Source: Bacteroides sp. 214
GTDB lineage: Bacteria > Bacteroidota > Bacteroidia > Bacteroidales > Bacteroidaceae
DNA: 64,000 nucleotides
Direction of reading: 5' to 3'
Assembly (NCBI RefSeq): GCF_010501015.1
Contig: NZ_QVML01000002.1
Span: 124,001-188,000 of the forward strand
In this document: in pieces, positions 26,585 to 34,780 of the stretch
Layout: each line of letters starts with the position of its first letter
How positions within the stretch are numbered: the first letter of the stretch is position 1
Made by a program: the position numbers and the translations under genes
Notes under the pieces: model-generated
Seen by the model: the letters and a program-made list of their open reading frames with translations, nothing else
Databases searched by the model: none
What the model was told of the DNA's origin: nothing

Positions 26585-26638
26585 ATTGGCGGAGTAAGTC
26601 TCCGCCAATAGACTGTCTGCGAAAATGCTATAAGCATT
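26585..26638. other. Two stem-loops between mgsA and the acyltransferase gene
   Basis: ATTGGCGGAG (26585-26594) pairs perfectly with CTCCGCCAAT (26600-26609), and AATGCT pairs with AGCATT (26624-26638). Neither is followed by a T-run, so a simple intrinsic terminator is not supported; an mRNA-processing or stabilising role is possible. Confidence 0.5.
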
Positions 26639-26755
26639 CTTCACGTATCTTATAATAGAAAACTTTTTCAAGGCTTTTCGTCTCTTACTTTCATAGAAAG
26701 AGCAATACTCTCGGAAAAAAGTTTTAATTTTGTTGCGCTTTGAGAAAATTTTAAT

Positions 26756-27649
26756 TTGAGAATAATATTGGATAAACTAAAATACCATTTCGTATCGTTT
26801 GTTTGGGTACTTGGGTCGCTCATACCTTTGCGGGTTATGTACGTGCTCTCGGATGTTTTATTTTATCCTTTCTATTATTTAATAAGGTATCGTCGTAAAA
26901 TAGCACACAAGAACTTGGTCGATTGTTTCCCCGAAAAGAGTGCAAAAGAAATAGCACGGATAGAGAGACATTTTTACCGCTTCTTTCTTGATAATGTATT
27001 TGAAGTCTGTAAATCGGCTTCTATCTCAAGAAAAACGATGTGCAAGCGAATGACTTTCGAAAATACGGATGAAATAAACGACTTGCTACAACAAGGGAAA
27101 AGCATTTCGCTTTATTTGGGCCACTACGGAAACTGGGAATGGATAAGCTCTATCCCTTTGCACCTGAAGGGAAATGTAGTGGCAGGGCAGATATATCGTA
27201 AACTTAGTAGCCCGCTCTCCGACAAGCTCTTTCTTCGCAACCGCAATCGTATGGGTGCTGTAAGTGTAGAGATGGATCATACGTTGCGCTGGGTTAAGGA
27301 ACATGTTGATAATAAGGTAACTACCATTACAGGGTATATTGCTGACCAATCGCCACGTAGAGGCGAAACAAAACATTTCGCTAATTTTCTGAATCACTAT
27401 ACTCCGGTGCAGATTGGTGCGGAAAAAATAACAAAACGCTACAAGATGGAGGCTTTTTATCTTGATGTTGTGCGCGAGAAAAGAGGATATTACAAAGCAA
27501 CTTTTGTGAAAATGGCTGACGATATTTCGTCATTGCCCGAAATGAAATTGACCGAAATCTATTACAATTACTTAGAAAAAAACATTCGCAGGCAACCGGA
27601 GTTTTATCTTTGGACGCATAGGCGCTTTAAACGTGCGCAAAAACTGTGA
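26756..27649 (+). CDS. Lipid A biosynthesis-type acyltransferase (LpxL/HtrB family)
   Basis: A 297-residue inner-membrane enzyme that transfers acyl chains to lipid A precursors. It has an N-terminal hydrophobic anchor, the catalytic H(X)4E motif in LGHYGNWEW and a late RRFKR motif. The start is TTG at 26756; a second TTG 12 bases later is possible, and no ATG is available before the conserved part. Its TGA stop overlaps a GTG codon that could start the Stealth gene. The neighbourhood of glycosyltransferases supports a lipopolysaccharide or surface-glycan role. Confidence 0.88.
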   Translation: MRIILDKLKYHFVSFVWVLGSLIPLRVMYVLSDVLFYPFYYLIRYRRKIAHKNLVDCFPEKSAKEIARIERHFYRFFLDNVFEVCKSASISRKTMCKRMTFENTDEINDLLQQGKSISLYLGHYGNWEWISSIPLHLKGNVVAGQIYRKLSSPLSDKLFLRNRNRMGAVSVEMDHTLRWVKEHVDNKVTTITGYIADQSPRRGETKHFANFLNHYTPVQIGAEKITKRYKMEAFYLDVVREKRGYYKATFVKMADDISSLPEMKLTEIYYNYLEKNIRRQPEFYLWTHRRFKRAQKL

Positions 27650-27672
27650 GCAAATTGTTACAAAATAGCATT

Positions 27673-28665
27673 ATGGATATAGATTTTGTTATAACGTGGG
27701 TGGATATGGATGACCCAAATTGGAAGAAAGAGTTTTCCAAGTATTCGCCTAAAATTGACAATTCAAATAATTCTTTCTCGGAAGCACGTTTCCGTGATTA
27801 CGGATTCCTGAAATATTGGTTTAGGGGAGTGGAGCAGTTTGCACCATGGGTACGTAAAATTCATTTTGTAACCTGCGGTCAGAAACCCGAATGGCTTGAC
27901 GCCAGCAATCCAAAACTAAACTTGGTAAATCACGAAGATTTCATTCCCAAGCAGTTTTTGCCCTATTTCAATTCGAGTTCTATAGAAATGCATATCCACA
28001 AAATACCTGGTCTTGCCGAACATTTCGTTTACTTCAACGATGATTTCTATATGACCAATCACGTACCTGTGGAGCGCTTTTTTAGGAATGGGTTGCCTTG
28101 CGATATTGCTGCTTTTCGACAAAATACCGGTTTCTCGCAATGGGAAAAAAGAATAAAGAACAATGTACGACTTATCAACAAACACTTCGACAAGAAGGAT
28201 GTGATGAGTCGTTTTCATGATAAGTGGTATAATCCTATTTATGGGAAGAAGGCGCGATTAAATTATTTGTTGAAGTGGTATCCTAAGTTTATCACCTTGC
28301 GTACACCTCATAATGCACAACCCTATCTTAAAAGCACTTTTGAGGATGTTTGGGCATCAGCCGAAAAAGAATTACTGGAAACCTCTACACATCGCTTTCG
28401 TTGTACTGCCGACTTAACTCCTGAGTTGTTTCGTACTTGGCAAATTTGCAAAGGGAATTTTGAGCCATACAACACGTATAATGATACCAAAATGTTTCCA
28501 TTGGTAATAAAATCGGAACAGGCAATTGCAGCTGTGCGGAATCAAACGTATAAACTTGTTTGCTTGAACGATAATGTGCATATTCGTAACTATGCGCAAG
28601 TAATGCAGAATTTGCAAGCTGCTTTTCAGAGCATTCTACCTACAAAATCAAGCTTTGAATTATGA
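27673..28665 (+). CDS. Stealth-family sugar-phosphate transferase
   Basis: A protein of 330 residues from the ATG at 27673 (339 from GTG 27646). The conserved region CR1 is IDFVITWVDMDDPNW at the very start, and CR2 includes HFVYFNDDFYMTNHV; further conserved regions follow. Stealth enzymes transfer hexose-1-phosphate to build phosphodiester-linked polysaccharides. Homologues usually begin just before CR1, which favours 27673, but the GTG overlapping the upstream stop would allow coupling. Its own stop overlaps the next ATG (ATGA). Confidence 0.88.
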   Translation: MDIDFVITWVDMDDPNWKKEFSKYSPKIDNSNNSFSEARFRDYGFLKYWFRGVEQFAPWVRKIHFVTCGQKPEWLDASNPKLNLVNHEDFIPKQFLPYFNSSSIEMHIHKIPGLAEHFVYFNDDFYMTNHVPVERFFRNGLPCDIAAFRQNTGFSQWEKRIKNNVRLINKHFDKKDVMSRFHDKWYNPIYGKKARLNYLLKWYPKFITLRTPHNAQPYLKSTFEDVWASAEKELLETSTHRFRCTADLTPELFRTWQICKGNFEPYNTYNDTKMFPLVIKSEQAIAAVRNQTYKLVCLNDNVHIRNYAQVMQNLQAAFQSILPTKSSFEL

Positions 28666-29537
28666 ATAAAGTGTTAGCCGAAGCAATTGCCGGACTCATA
28701 CCCAATAAGATGGCACGCAATAGATGGCGTGGCATTTTACGCTATGGCCCTGTCTCGGCTATTAAGCTAATCAACCGTTTAAAGCGTGAAAAAGATACCC
28801 CTATCCGCTACTATTTAGCCGTTTGTGCCATTGCAAAAAATGAAGGGGCTTACATGGTTGAATGGATTGAACATCATCGCAAACTTGGTGTAGAGAAATT
28901 TTATATTTACGACAATGAAAGCACGGACAATACGCGCGAGGTATTAGCTCCTTATATTGAATCTGGTTTGGTGGCATATCATCTGTTTCCGGGTACTAAG
29001 CAACAACTTCCTGCATATGATCACTGTTTGGAGCATTATCGCATGGAGGCGCGTTGGATTGCAGTTATAGATTTGGATGAGTTCATCCTCCCATTGAAGG
29101 ACAAAACAATACCTGAGTTCCTGAAACGGTTTGAGGAGTTTCCTGTGGTAGAAATAAACTGGCTACTCTATGGGAGCGGTGGTGCTAAAGAAAAAGTTGA
29201 AGGTACAGTTATGGAGAGATTTAAGCGTCATTCTCTTCCTAATCATATTTCAAACAGACACGTGAAGAGTATTGTTAATCCGCGGCGTGTGTTTAATTTC
29301 ATTGGTTGTCATGAGGCAGCTCGAATATCTGGCAAAGCTGCCGATTCACATGGAATGCCCATAACGAAGAATTTCCGCGATCGCGAACCACAGCAAGATG
29401 TAATCCGCATCAATCACTACGCAGTGAAATCTTACGAAGAGTTTTTAGGGAAACGTGCGCGTGGTAGAGCTCGCACATTAAATCAACGTGGGTTGGACTA
29501 CTTCAAAGAATTCGACCTTAACGATATAGAAGAATAA
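28662..29537 (+). CDS. Glycosyltransferase family 92
   Basis: A 291-residue GT-A enzyme. The conserved core is AVCAIAKNEGAYMVEWIEHH, FYIYDNESTDNT and the DLDEFI metal site (about residues 133-138), matching GT92 (Glyco_transf_92), which in other organisms adds galactose or related sugars. The ATG overlaps the Stealth stop by four bases, so the two are translationally coupled. The C-terminus is basic (GKRARGRARTLNQRG). A 22-bp tandem array separates it from the convergent gene. Confidence 0.87.
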   Translation: MNKVLAEAIAGLIPNKMARNRWRGILRYGPVSAIKLINRLKREKDTPIRYYLAVCAIAKNEGAYMVEWIEHHRKLGVEKFYIYDNESTDNTREVLAPYIESGLVAYHLFPGTKQQLPAYDHCLEHYRMEARWIAVIDLDEFILPLKDKTIPEFLKRFEEFPVVEINWLLYGSGGAKEKVEGTVMERFKRHSLPNHISNRHVKSIVNPRRVFNFIGCHEAARISGKAADSHGMPITKNFRDREPQQDVIRINHYAVKSYEEFLGKRARGRARTLNQRGLDYFKEFDLNDIEE

Positions 29538-29548
29538 TCCCTTTCCTT

Positions 29549-29658
29549 TTTTGGCATAGTTTCATCGGTTGTCAGCCATAGCCTCACGCCCCGTCAGCCA
29601 TAGTTTCATGCCTCGTCAGCCTATGGCTCACGATTCGTCAACCATAGTTTTGTATCCG
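29549..29658. repeat. 22-bp tandem array between convergent glycosyltransferase genes (five units)
   Basis: Units of exactly 22 bp begin at 29549, 29571, 29593, 29615 and 29637. The best two are 29571-29592 (GTCAGCCATAGCCTCACGCC...) and 29593-29614 (GTCAGCCATAGTTTCATGCC...). The fifth unit overlaps the last codons and TGA stop of the minus-strand gene, so the array appears to be diverged duplications of that gene's 3' end. Because 22 is not a multiple of three, the copies do not extend the reading frame. Confidence 0.8.
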
Positions 29659-30414
29659 CTTCTTTATTTCGGGGTATTTCTCGACTATTTCTTCGAATGC
29701 TTTTCTGTTTACATCCACTCCACTTTTGAAATTGGTGGTTTTCAAGGATAATTCTTTGGGCTTTTTGAGTCCGCGTGGTTTATTATGTGGACCAAATGGT
29801 ACAGGGAGTATCTTTGTGCCATTTATAACAGCGGCTGCCCAGAATCCAAAATCGTCATTGGTTGGCACCAAAGCTCTGAATTCTTCAATCATATCGGTCC
29901 TTAATGCATGGGGAGGGTAGAGTACACCACCCACACCTGTTGACAAATTCATAAAACTAGGTTGTAGCTTCTTGAAAAGGAAGTGATACCATCTGTACTT
30001 TGCCCATTGGCGATATGGAGCGTTTGCCTTAATGTGTTTAGCACGGTGTGCAATAATCATATTAGGCATTTGTTCGTGCCAGGTAAGTAAGTCGCGCAAC
30101 ATGTGTTTATGATACCAAACGTCATCATCGACTGTTACGATAGCTGCTTCAGGGAAATCCTTAAGCGCAGGGAGTAGTTTCCTGTACGAACGAATTTCGT
30201 CATCGTAATTCCTGATTTCAAATATTTTATTATTCTCTGCCATTTCTAAAAGCACTTGTGGTACTTTGCTTTCAGGAAACTGTGCATAAGTGAGATAAAG
30301 TACAATTTTATCGGGAAGAACAGAGCTTTCCAGCAGAGACTGAATAGCGCGTGTTGCGTATGGTATAGCTGCGGGGAAAGATGTTAAGGATATAATTACT
30401 TGTGGCTTTTGCAT
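29638..30414 (-). CDS. Putative glycosyltransferase
   Basis: A 258-residue protein with a GT-A-like core. VIISLTSFPAAI begins it, and VTVDDDVWYHKHML supplies an acidic metal-binding motif in the place where nucleotide-sugar transferases have DxD. Similar proteins flank surface-glycan genes in Bacteroidales. The ATG at 30414 is chosen because the -7 box TACCTTTG (30457-30464) lies within the longer reading frame. Substrate is unknown. Confidence 0.78.
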   Translation of the reverse strand: MQKPQVIISLTSFPAAIPYATRAIQSLLESSVLPDKIVLYLTYAQFPESKVPQVLLEMAENNKIFEIRNYDDEIRSYRKLLPALKDFPEAAIVTVDDDVWYHKHMLRDLLTWHEQMPNMIIAHRAKHIKANAPYRQWAKYRWYHFLFKKLQPSFMNLSTGVGGVLYPPHALRTDMIEEFRALVPTNDDFGFWAAAVINGTKILPVPFGPHNKPRGLKKPKELSLKTTNFKSGVDVNRKAFEEIVEKYPEIKKRIQNYG

Positions 30415-30456
30415 TGTATTGTTTTTTATATAACGATGACTACTCTTTGATATAGA

Positions 30457-30464
30457 CAAAGGTA
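30457..30464 (-). promoter_or_regulatory. -7 box of the putative glycosyltransferase
   Basis: TACCTTTG on the minus strand, lying between the folB stop and the gene start; it separates the gene from the folB unit and decides its start codon. Confidence 0.6.
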
Positions 30465-30499
30465 GGAAATTATTTGAAGAACAAGACAAAAGAGGATGA

Positions 30500-30868
30500 T
30501 TATCTTTTGCAGTGCATCTCTACACAGGCAGCGTCTAAATCTGCTCCCATAGGTGGGTTCTTTTTGGATAGTTTGATAGAAAGTTCTGCTATTGCCGGGA
30601 AGTCATTGAACAAGCGTTCGGCAATACGGTTGCATACATGTTCTAACAGGTTGGATGGGATAGTCATTTCCTCTGCAAGTACATTGTGTACATCTGCATA
30701 GCTAACGGTTTCCGCTACGTCGTCGGACAAGCATGCCTTGGAGAAATCTGTTTTTAGTCGAAGTGTGATGTAGAATGTATTTCCAACTTTCCGTTCTTGT
30801 TTGCCAACACCGTGATATGCATAGAACGAAACGTTTTCTAAATAGATATAGCTGTCTGTGATTTGCAT
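30500..30868 (-). CDS. folB: Dihydroneopterin aldolase
   Basis: Cleaves 7,8-dihydroneopterin to 6-hydroxymethyl-7,8-dihydropterin in folate synthesis. The 122 residues have the family start YLENVSFYAYHGVGKQERKV, the EMTIPSNLLEHVCNRIAERL segment and the terminal KLSKKNPPMGADLDAACVEM. It begins 12 bases after the acyltransferase stop on the same strand, so cotranscription is likely although the functions are unrelated. Confidence 0.93.
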   Translation of the reverse strand: MQITDSYIYLENVSFYAYHGVGKQERKVGNTFYITLRLKTDFSKACLSDDVAETVSYADVHNVLAEEMTIPSNLLEHVCNRIAERLFNDFPAIAELSIKLSKKNPPMGADLDAACVEMHCKR

Positions 30869-30880
30869 AAAACTCTTTGG

Positions 30881-31942
30881 CTACGAAGCTCCTTCTGATG
30901 AATCTGATTCCGAATTTTCTTTTTTCTTTATCGTAAGATTGGTTGGAATAAGGTCTTTTTGTGCAACGAACTGTGGCATTATCTTATTAATGATAGGTGT
31001 AGCTGCTAATGAAATAGCAAGAACAACAAGAAGAAGTACAATTGTGTATGCCCATTCGTTATAAATAAATGCACCCACAACTTTACGACAGAAGTGAAGA
31101 ACAAACGCATGCACCCCTAATGTAATAACCGAATACTTTCCTAAATAAGAAATGATAGGTACATATTTGAATTGTTTTCCAATCATCATTATCATAAGTA
31201 TGCCTGCAAAACCTGCTGCATAGAACTCAAAGATATTGCCGTCATAGCTATTCGTACGCATACCGGGTTTAGTTGCAAAGAAATACATGACAACCAGAGT
31301 AATTGCAACGATGATTGGGATTAATTTATCAAAACGGTGGGGCTGTAAGAAGAAATTGTAACGACGTATCCAGAAACCACCAAAGTAGAAAGGAAGAGCC
31401 GTCATAGCAACGTCAATGTATAGGGGAAGCTCAATGCGAATCTTTCCGAAAGAGAATCCGACAAGCCCTATTAACGCCACGGCACCAAAGAACAATATAA
31501 TATTTCGGTGCCTAAAGATACCATGGATAATATAAAATATTATGTTGCAATTGAAAAGTGCTAACAAGAACCATATAGGAGGGTTAAAGTCAATAAGCTC
31601 ATGCTTTTTGAAGACTACTAATAAGTCGGCAAACTCCACAGGCAACTGGAATGCAGGCGGATACACTTTCCAAATAATGTATTTAGCGAAGAAAGCGCCC
31701 AGGTAGAAGAAAGCAAATGGAATAATGAGCTTATTTATCTTTCGAATGAAAAATCCTAAAAAACCTTCATAAGATTTGAAAAAGATACCCGAAATGAAGA
31801 AGTAAAGCGGCATTCGGAATGACGATATGATATTGTGGCTGTCCATTTTATCGAACGGTCCCCCAATATGAGCCATCACTACAAGAATAATACAAATACC
31901 TTTGGTTAGATCGACAAAGTCAATACGTTCTTTTTTCTCCAT
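30881..31942 (-). CDS. Membrane O-acyltransferase (Acyltransferase_3 family)
   Basis: A 353-residue, about 10-segment inner-membrane protein. It begins with RIDFVDLTKGICIILVVMAH, the hallmark of this family, and later has RMPLYFFISGIFF. Members add acetyl or other acyl groups to surface polysaccharides. Its place beside glycosyltransferases fits a role in modifying an exopolysaccharide or O-antigen. A -7 box TATCTTTG lies at about 31975. Confidence 0.87.
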   Translation of the reverse strand: MEKKERIDFVDLTKGICIILVVMAHIGGPFDKMDSHNIISSFRMPLYFFISGIFFKSYEGFLGFFIRKINKLIIPFAFFYLGAFFAKYIIWKVYPPAFQLPVEFADLLVVFKKHELIDFNPPIWFLLALFNCNIIFYIIHGIFRHRNIILFFGAVALIGLVGFSFGKIRIELPLYIDVAMTALPFYFGGFWIRRYNFFLQPHRFDKLIPIIVAITLVVMYFFATKPGMRTNSYDGNIFEFYAAGFAGILMIMMIGKQFKYVPIISYLGKYSVITLGVHAFVLHFCRKVVGAFIYNEWAYTIVLLLVVLAISLAATPIINKIMPQFVAQKDLIPTNLTIKKKENSESDSSEGAS

Positions 31943-32062
31943 TAAAACGTTTTAATCTTTACAATTAATTTGCAAAGATAAATAAATAGTAGAAATAACG
32001 GCTAAGTTTCAAAAATAAAAACAAAGGGAGGAAGTGATATTTATTTTTACAACAGGCAACTG

Positions 32063-34765
32063 TTATTTATGCGGATTTCTTGACGTCTGATTTATAAGAG
32101 TTTTTATCTGATCGTTTAGATTATTTGCCCTGAGTAGTTCTTCTATTGTAAGGTGCATGCGGTATTGCCAATAGTGTTTTGGATTGGAAGGAATGTTGAT
32201 TCTCTCTGCTTGCGCATTGGGGTTGCGTAGCTCTGCGTTGATGGACAGCCAGTCTTGCAATGCCAGTATACAGAGCATTGAATTGCTTTCTAAATGATTG
32301 TGTACCACCTGATGGCAAATTTCTGCAGTAGCAGTAACAGGTGCAATACCTTGTAGTGCTAACTCTGTATTGAAGTAGCGCTGTGTTTTTGTATAATCTT
32401 CTTCCCACCAGCCTCTTAGTGTTGACATATCGTGTGTGGATATTGTACAAACAGATAGGTATGGGTATTTATTGAGGTTTCCGAATTCGCAGTTTGGCTC
32501 TTTTGGCATGCGCTGAATTTCCAAACTTAATATACGCAGGTCATTCATAACCCATGAAACGCTTTCCGGAATCATTCCTAAGTCTTCGCCACAAACCATC
32601 ATGCGAGTGGATTGTGTTAGTTTTGGAAGTTTTTTCATGGCTTGCTGATGCCAAAACTCATTATGACGATGGAAATAAAAATGATTGTATAAATGGTTAA
32701 AGGCTTCTTGTTCCTCAGTGGTAAGTTGCTTGTATTGGTAATCGAGTTGTGCGCTGATGCGAGGGTGGAATTTCTCAGGATCTTTGTGGTCGCGCAAGAA
32801 AAGCACATTGCTTATTAAACGGTATAACCCATCGCGTATCGAAAGCGAAAAGTTGTCGTTATTTGCAAAGAAGGCTTCTATTTTTCGTTGCGTGTTGAAT
32901 TCAAAACGTATTCTATATTTTCCTGTATCTCCTATTGGCTCAGTGAATTGTTCCTTTACATAGGTTGCCTGCGAACCAAATAATTGCTCTAAAAACGAAT
33001 CGTCAATAAGCGGATTAAGGAATCGTTCTTCATCAAAATTGATGCCGTAGCTTGCTACTTCTTCCTTGCTCATAGGGAGTGCAGGGGTAAATTGCCCTAA
33101 TAATCCATGAACGGCATTGGTCGGTATTTCCCAAATGCGGAAAAAACCTAAAATATGATCAATGCGGTAAGCATCGAAGTATTCTGCCATTTTCTTAAAA
33201 CGCTTCATCCACCAACTGTAGCCATCCTTCTCCATTACATCCCAGTTGTAAGTGGGGAATCCCCAGTTTTGTCCGTTGACAGAGAAATCGTCGGGTGGAG
33301 CACCAGCTTGTCCGGCTAGGTTAAAATAATGAGGTTCTGTCCATGCTTCTACGCTGTTGCGGCTGATACCAATGGGTATATCTCCTTTTAGCACCACACT
33401 GTGCTGTCGTGCATAAGTGGTAACTTGGGTTAGCTGCAGGTGTAGGTTGAATTGTATATAAAAATATAGCGCGATGTCTTTGTAATGTGTTTTATCCGGA
33501 CGGCTATATTCTTTTATCCGGTTTGCATCATAGGTTGCGTGTTCTGGCCATTCCTGAAAGTTGGCAGTGTTATATTTGTCACGCAGATAGCAAAAAAAAG
33601 CATACGGTACTAACCATTCTTTATTTTCTTCGAAGAATAGGTTAAATGCGTCCGAAGCCAGGACTTTTGCACCTTCTTGTGCATAAATGAGGTGAAAGTA
33701 TTCCCATTTAACTCTGTCTACAGCTTCGTAGTCTACCGTTGTTAATGCGTTTAGCTCCTTTTGTTTAATAACAAACTCCTGTGCCTTTTTCTTATCTTTC
33801 AATATGCCCATTTGCCCGATATCCATATACATTGGGTGAAAGGCATAAATAGAAATACTATTGTAAGGGTAGGAGTCTGTCCATGTATGATTTATTGTAG
33901 TATCGTTGATAGGGAGTATTTGCACAATTTGCTGGTTTGTGATAATTGCCCAGTCTACCATCTGTTTCAAATCGCCAAAGTCGCCTATGCCAAAACTGCT
34001 CTCCGAGCGGAGAGAAAAAACAGGAACAGCAACACCGGCCCCTTTCCATACGGGTAAATCGAAGTAGAGTTGTTGTGTAGCAAGAACCAAAGTCTCTTCT
34101 TTCCTTAGATGAGGGTCGTCGAGTATATGATTTGATTGGCTTTCCCACATCTCAGCGCGTTGCTCTTGAAGGTTGTACAGAACAAATTTGTACTCAAGCG
34201 GATAATTCAACGTGCTGGCATTGAGTGTTATTTGCCATTCGGGAAAGTTGGCATCACTCATGGGGAGTGCTTTGTCTGGATTCCAGTTGCCAAGTAGCTC
34301 TTGATTGCCACAAATAGCCAAGCAGCAGTTGTTGTTGATGCGTGGCGCTTGTACTTTGAATAAAATGTTTTTGGAGTGGTGTTCTACAGTTGCACTTCTA
34401 TGGTGATGTGCTAGTAGTGACTCTGTAAAGGCTGAGCTATAAAAATGTAATTGTTTGGGAATGTCTTGCCAACTATCGTAAATGATGTACGATTGCTGTG
34501 AATCTACAGGCAGTTCTAACTTTCTTGGTACGCCTTTCCATTCTTCGCGCACCAAATGCCCGTTCCGAAAAACAAGATAGTGATATTCGATAAATCCATT
34601 TGTAGGGCACTCTAACTCTACTTCTACATTCCAGTGTCTTCCGTCTGTAGTATATAACGCAACGCTTCCCTCATCACTTCCCATACCCAACATGGGAGAA
34701 GAGCCGGATAACCGGATCTCTTCTCCCCAATTGGTATGGTATTCAATGTGAAATGAGAGTCTCAT
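32063..34765 (-). CDS. malQ: 4-alpha-glucanotransferase with two starch-binding domains
   Basis: A 900-residue GH77 amylomaltase that shuffles alpha-1,4-glucans in glycogen and maltodextrin metabolism. Two N-terminal CBM20-like modules (about residues 1-100 and 125-235) precede the catalytic domain. The catalytic acids appear in DAYRIDHILGFFRIWEIP (nucleophile Asp), CGEDLGMIPESV (Glu) and STHDMSTLRGWW (Asp). The CBM20-GH77 layout resembles plant DPE2 and is usual in Bacteroidetes. No signal peptide, so cytosolic. Confidence 0.95.
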   Translation of the reverse strand: MRLSFHIEYHTNWGEEIRLSGSSPMLGMGSDEGSVALYTTDGRHWNVEVELECPTNGFIEYHYLVFRNGHLVREEWKGVPRKLELPVDSQQSYIIYDSWQDIPKQLHFYSSAFTESLLAHHHRSATVEHHSKNILFKVQAPRINNNCCLAICGNQELLGNWNPDKALPMSDANFPEWQITLNASTLNYPLEYKFVLYNLQEQRAEMWESQSNHILDDPHLRKEETLVLATQQLYFDLPVWKGAGVAVPVFSLRSESSFGIGDFGDLKQMVDWAIITNQQIVQILPINDTTINHTWTDSYPYNSISIYAFHPMYMDIGQMGILKDKKKAQEFVIKQKELNALTTVDYEAVDRVKWEYFHLIYAQEGAKVLASDAFNLFFEENKEWLVPYAFFCYLRDKYNTANFQEWPEHATYDANRIKEYSRPDKTHYKDIALYFYIQFNLHLQLTQVTTYARQHSVVLKGDIPIGISRNSVEAWTEPHYFNLAGQAGAPPDDFSVNGQNWGFPTYNWDVMEKDGYSWWMKRFKKMAEYFDAYRIDHILGFFRIWEIPTNAVHGLLGQFTPALPMSKEEVASYGINFDEERFLNPLIDDSFLEQLFGSQATYVKEQFTEPIGDTGKYRIRFEFNTQRKIEAFFANNDNFSLSIRDGLYRLISNVLFLRDHKDPEKFHPRISAQLDYQYKQLTTEEQEAFNHLYNHFYFHRHNEFWHQQAMKKLPKLTQSTRMMVCGEDLGMIPESVSWVMNDLRILSLEIQRMPKEPNCEFGNLNKYPYLSVCTISTHDMSTLRGWWEEDYTKTQRYFNTELALQGIAPVTATAEICHQVVHNHLESNSMLCILALQDWLSINAELRNPNAQAERINIPSNPKHYWQYRMHLTIEELLRANNLNDQIKTLINQTSRNPHK

Positions 34766-34780
34766 GTAAGCTGTGAAGTG

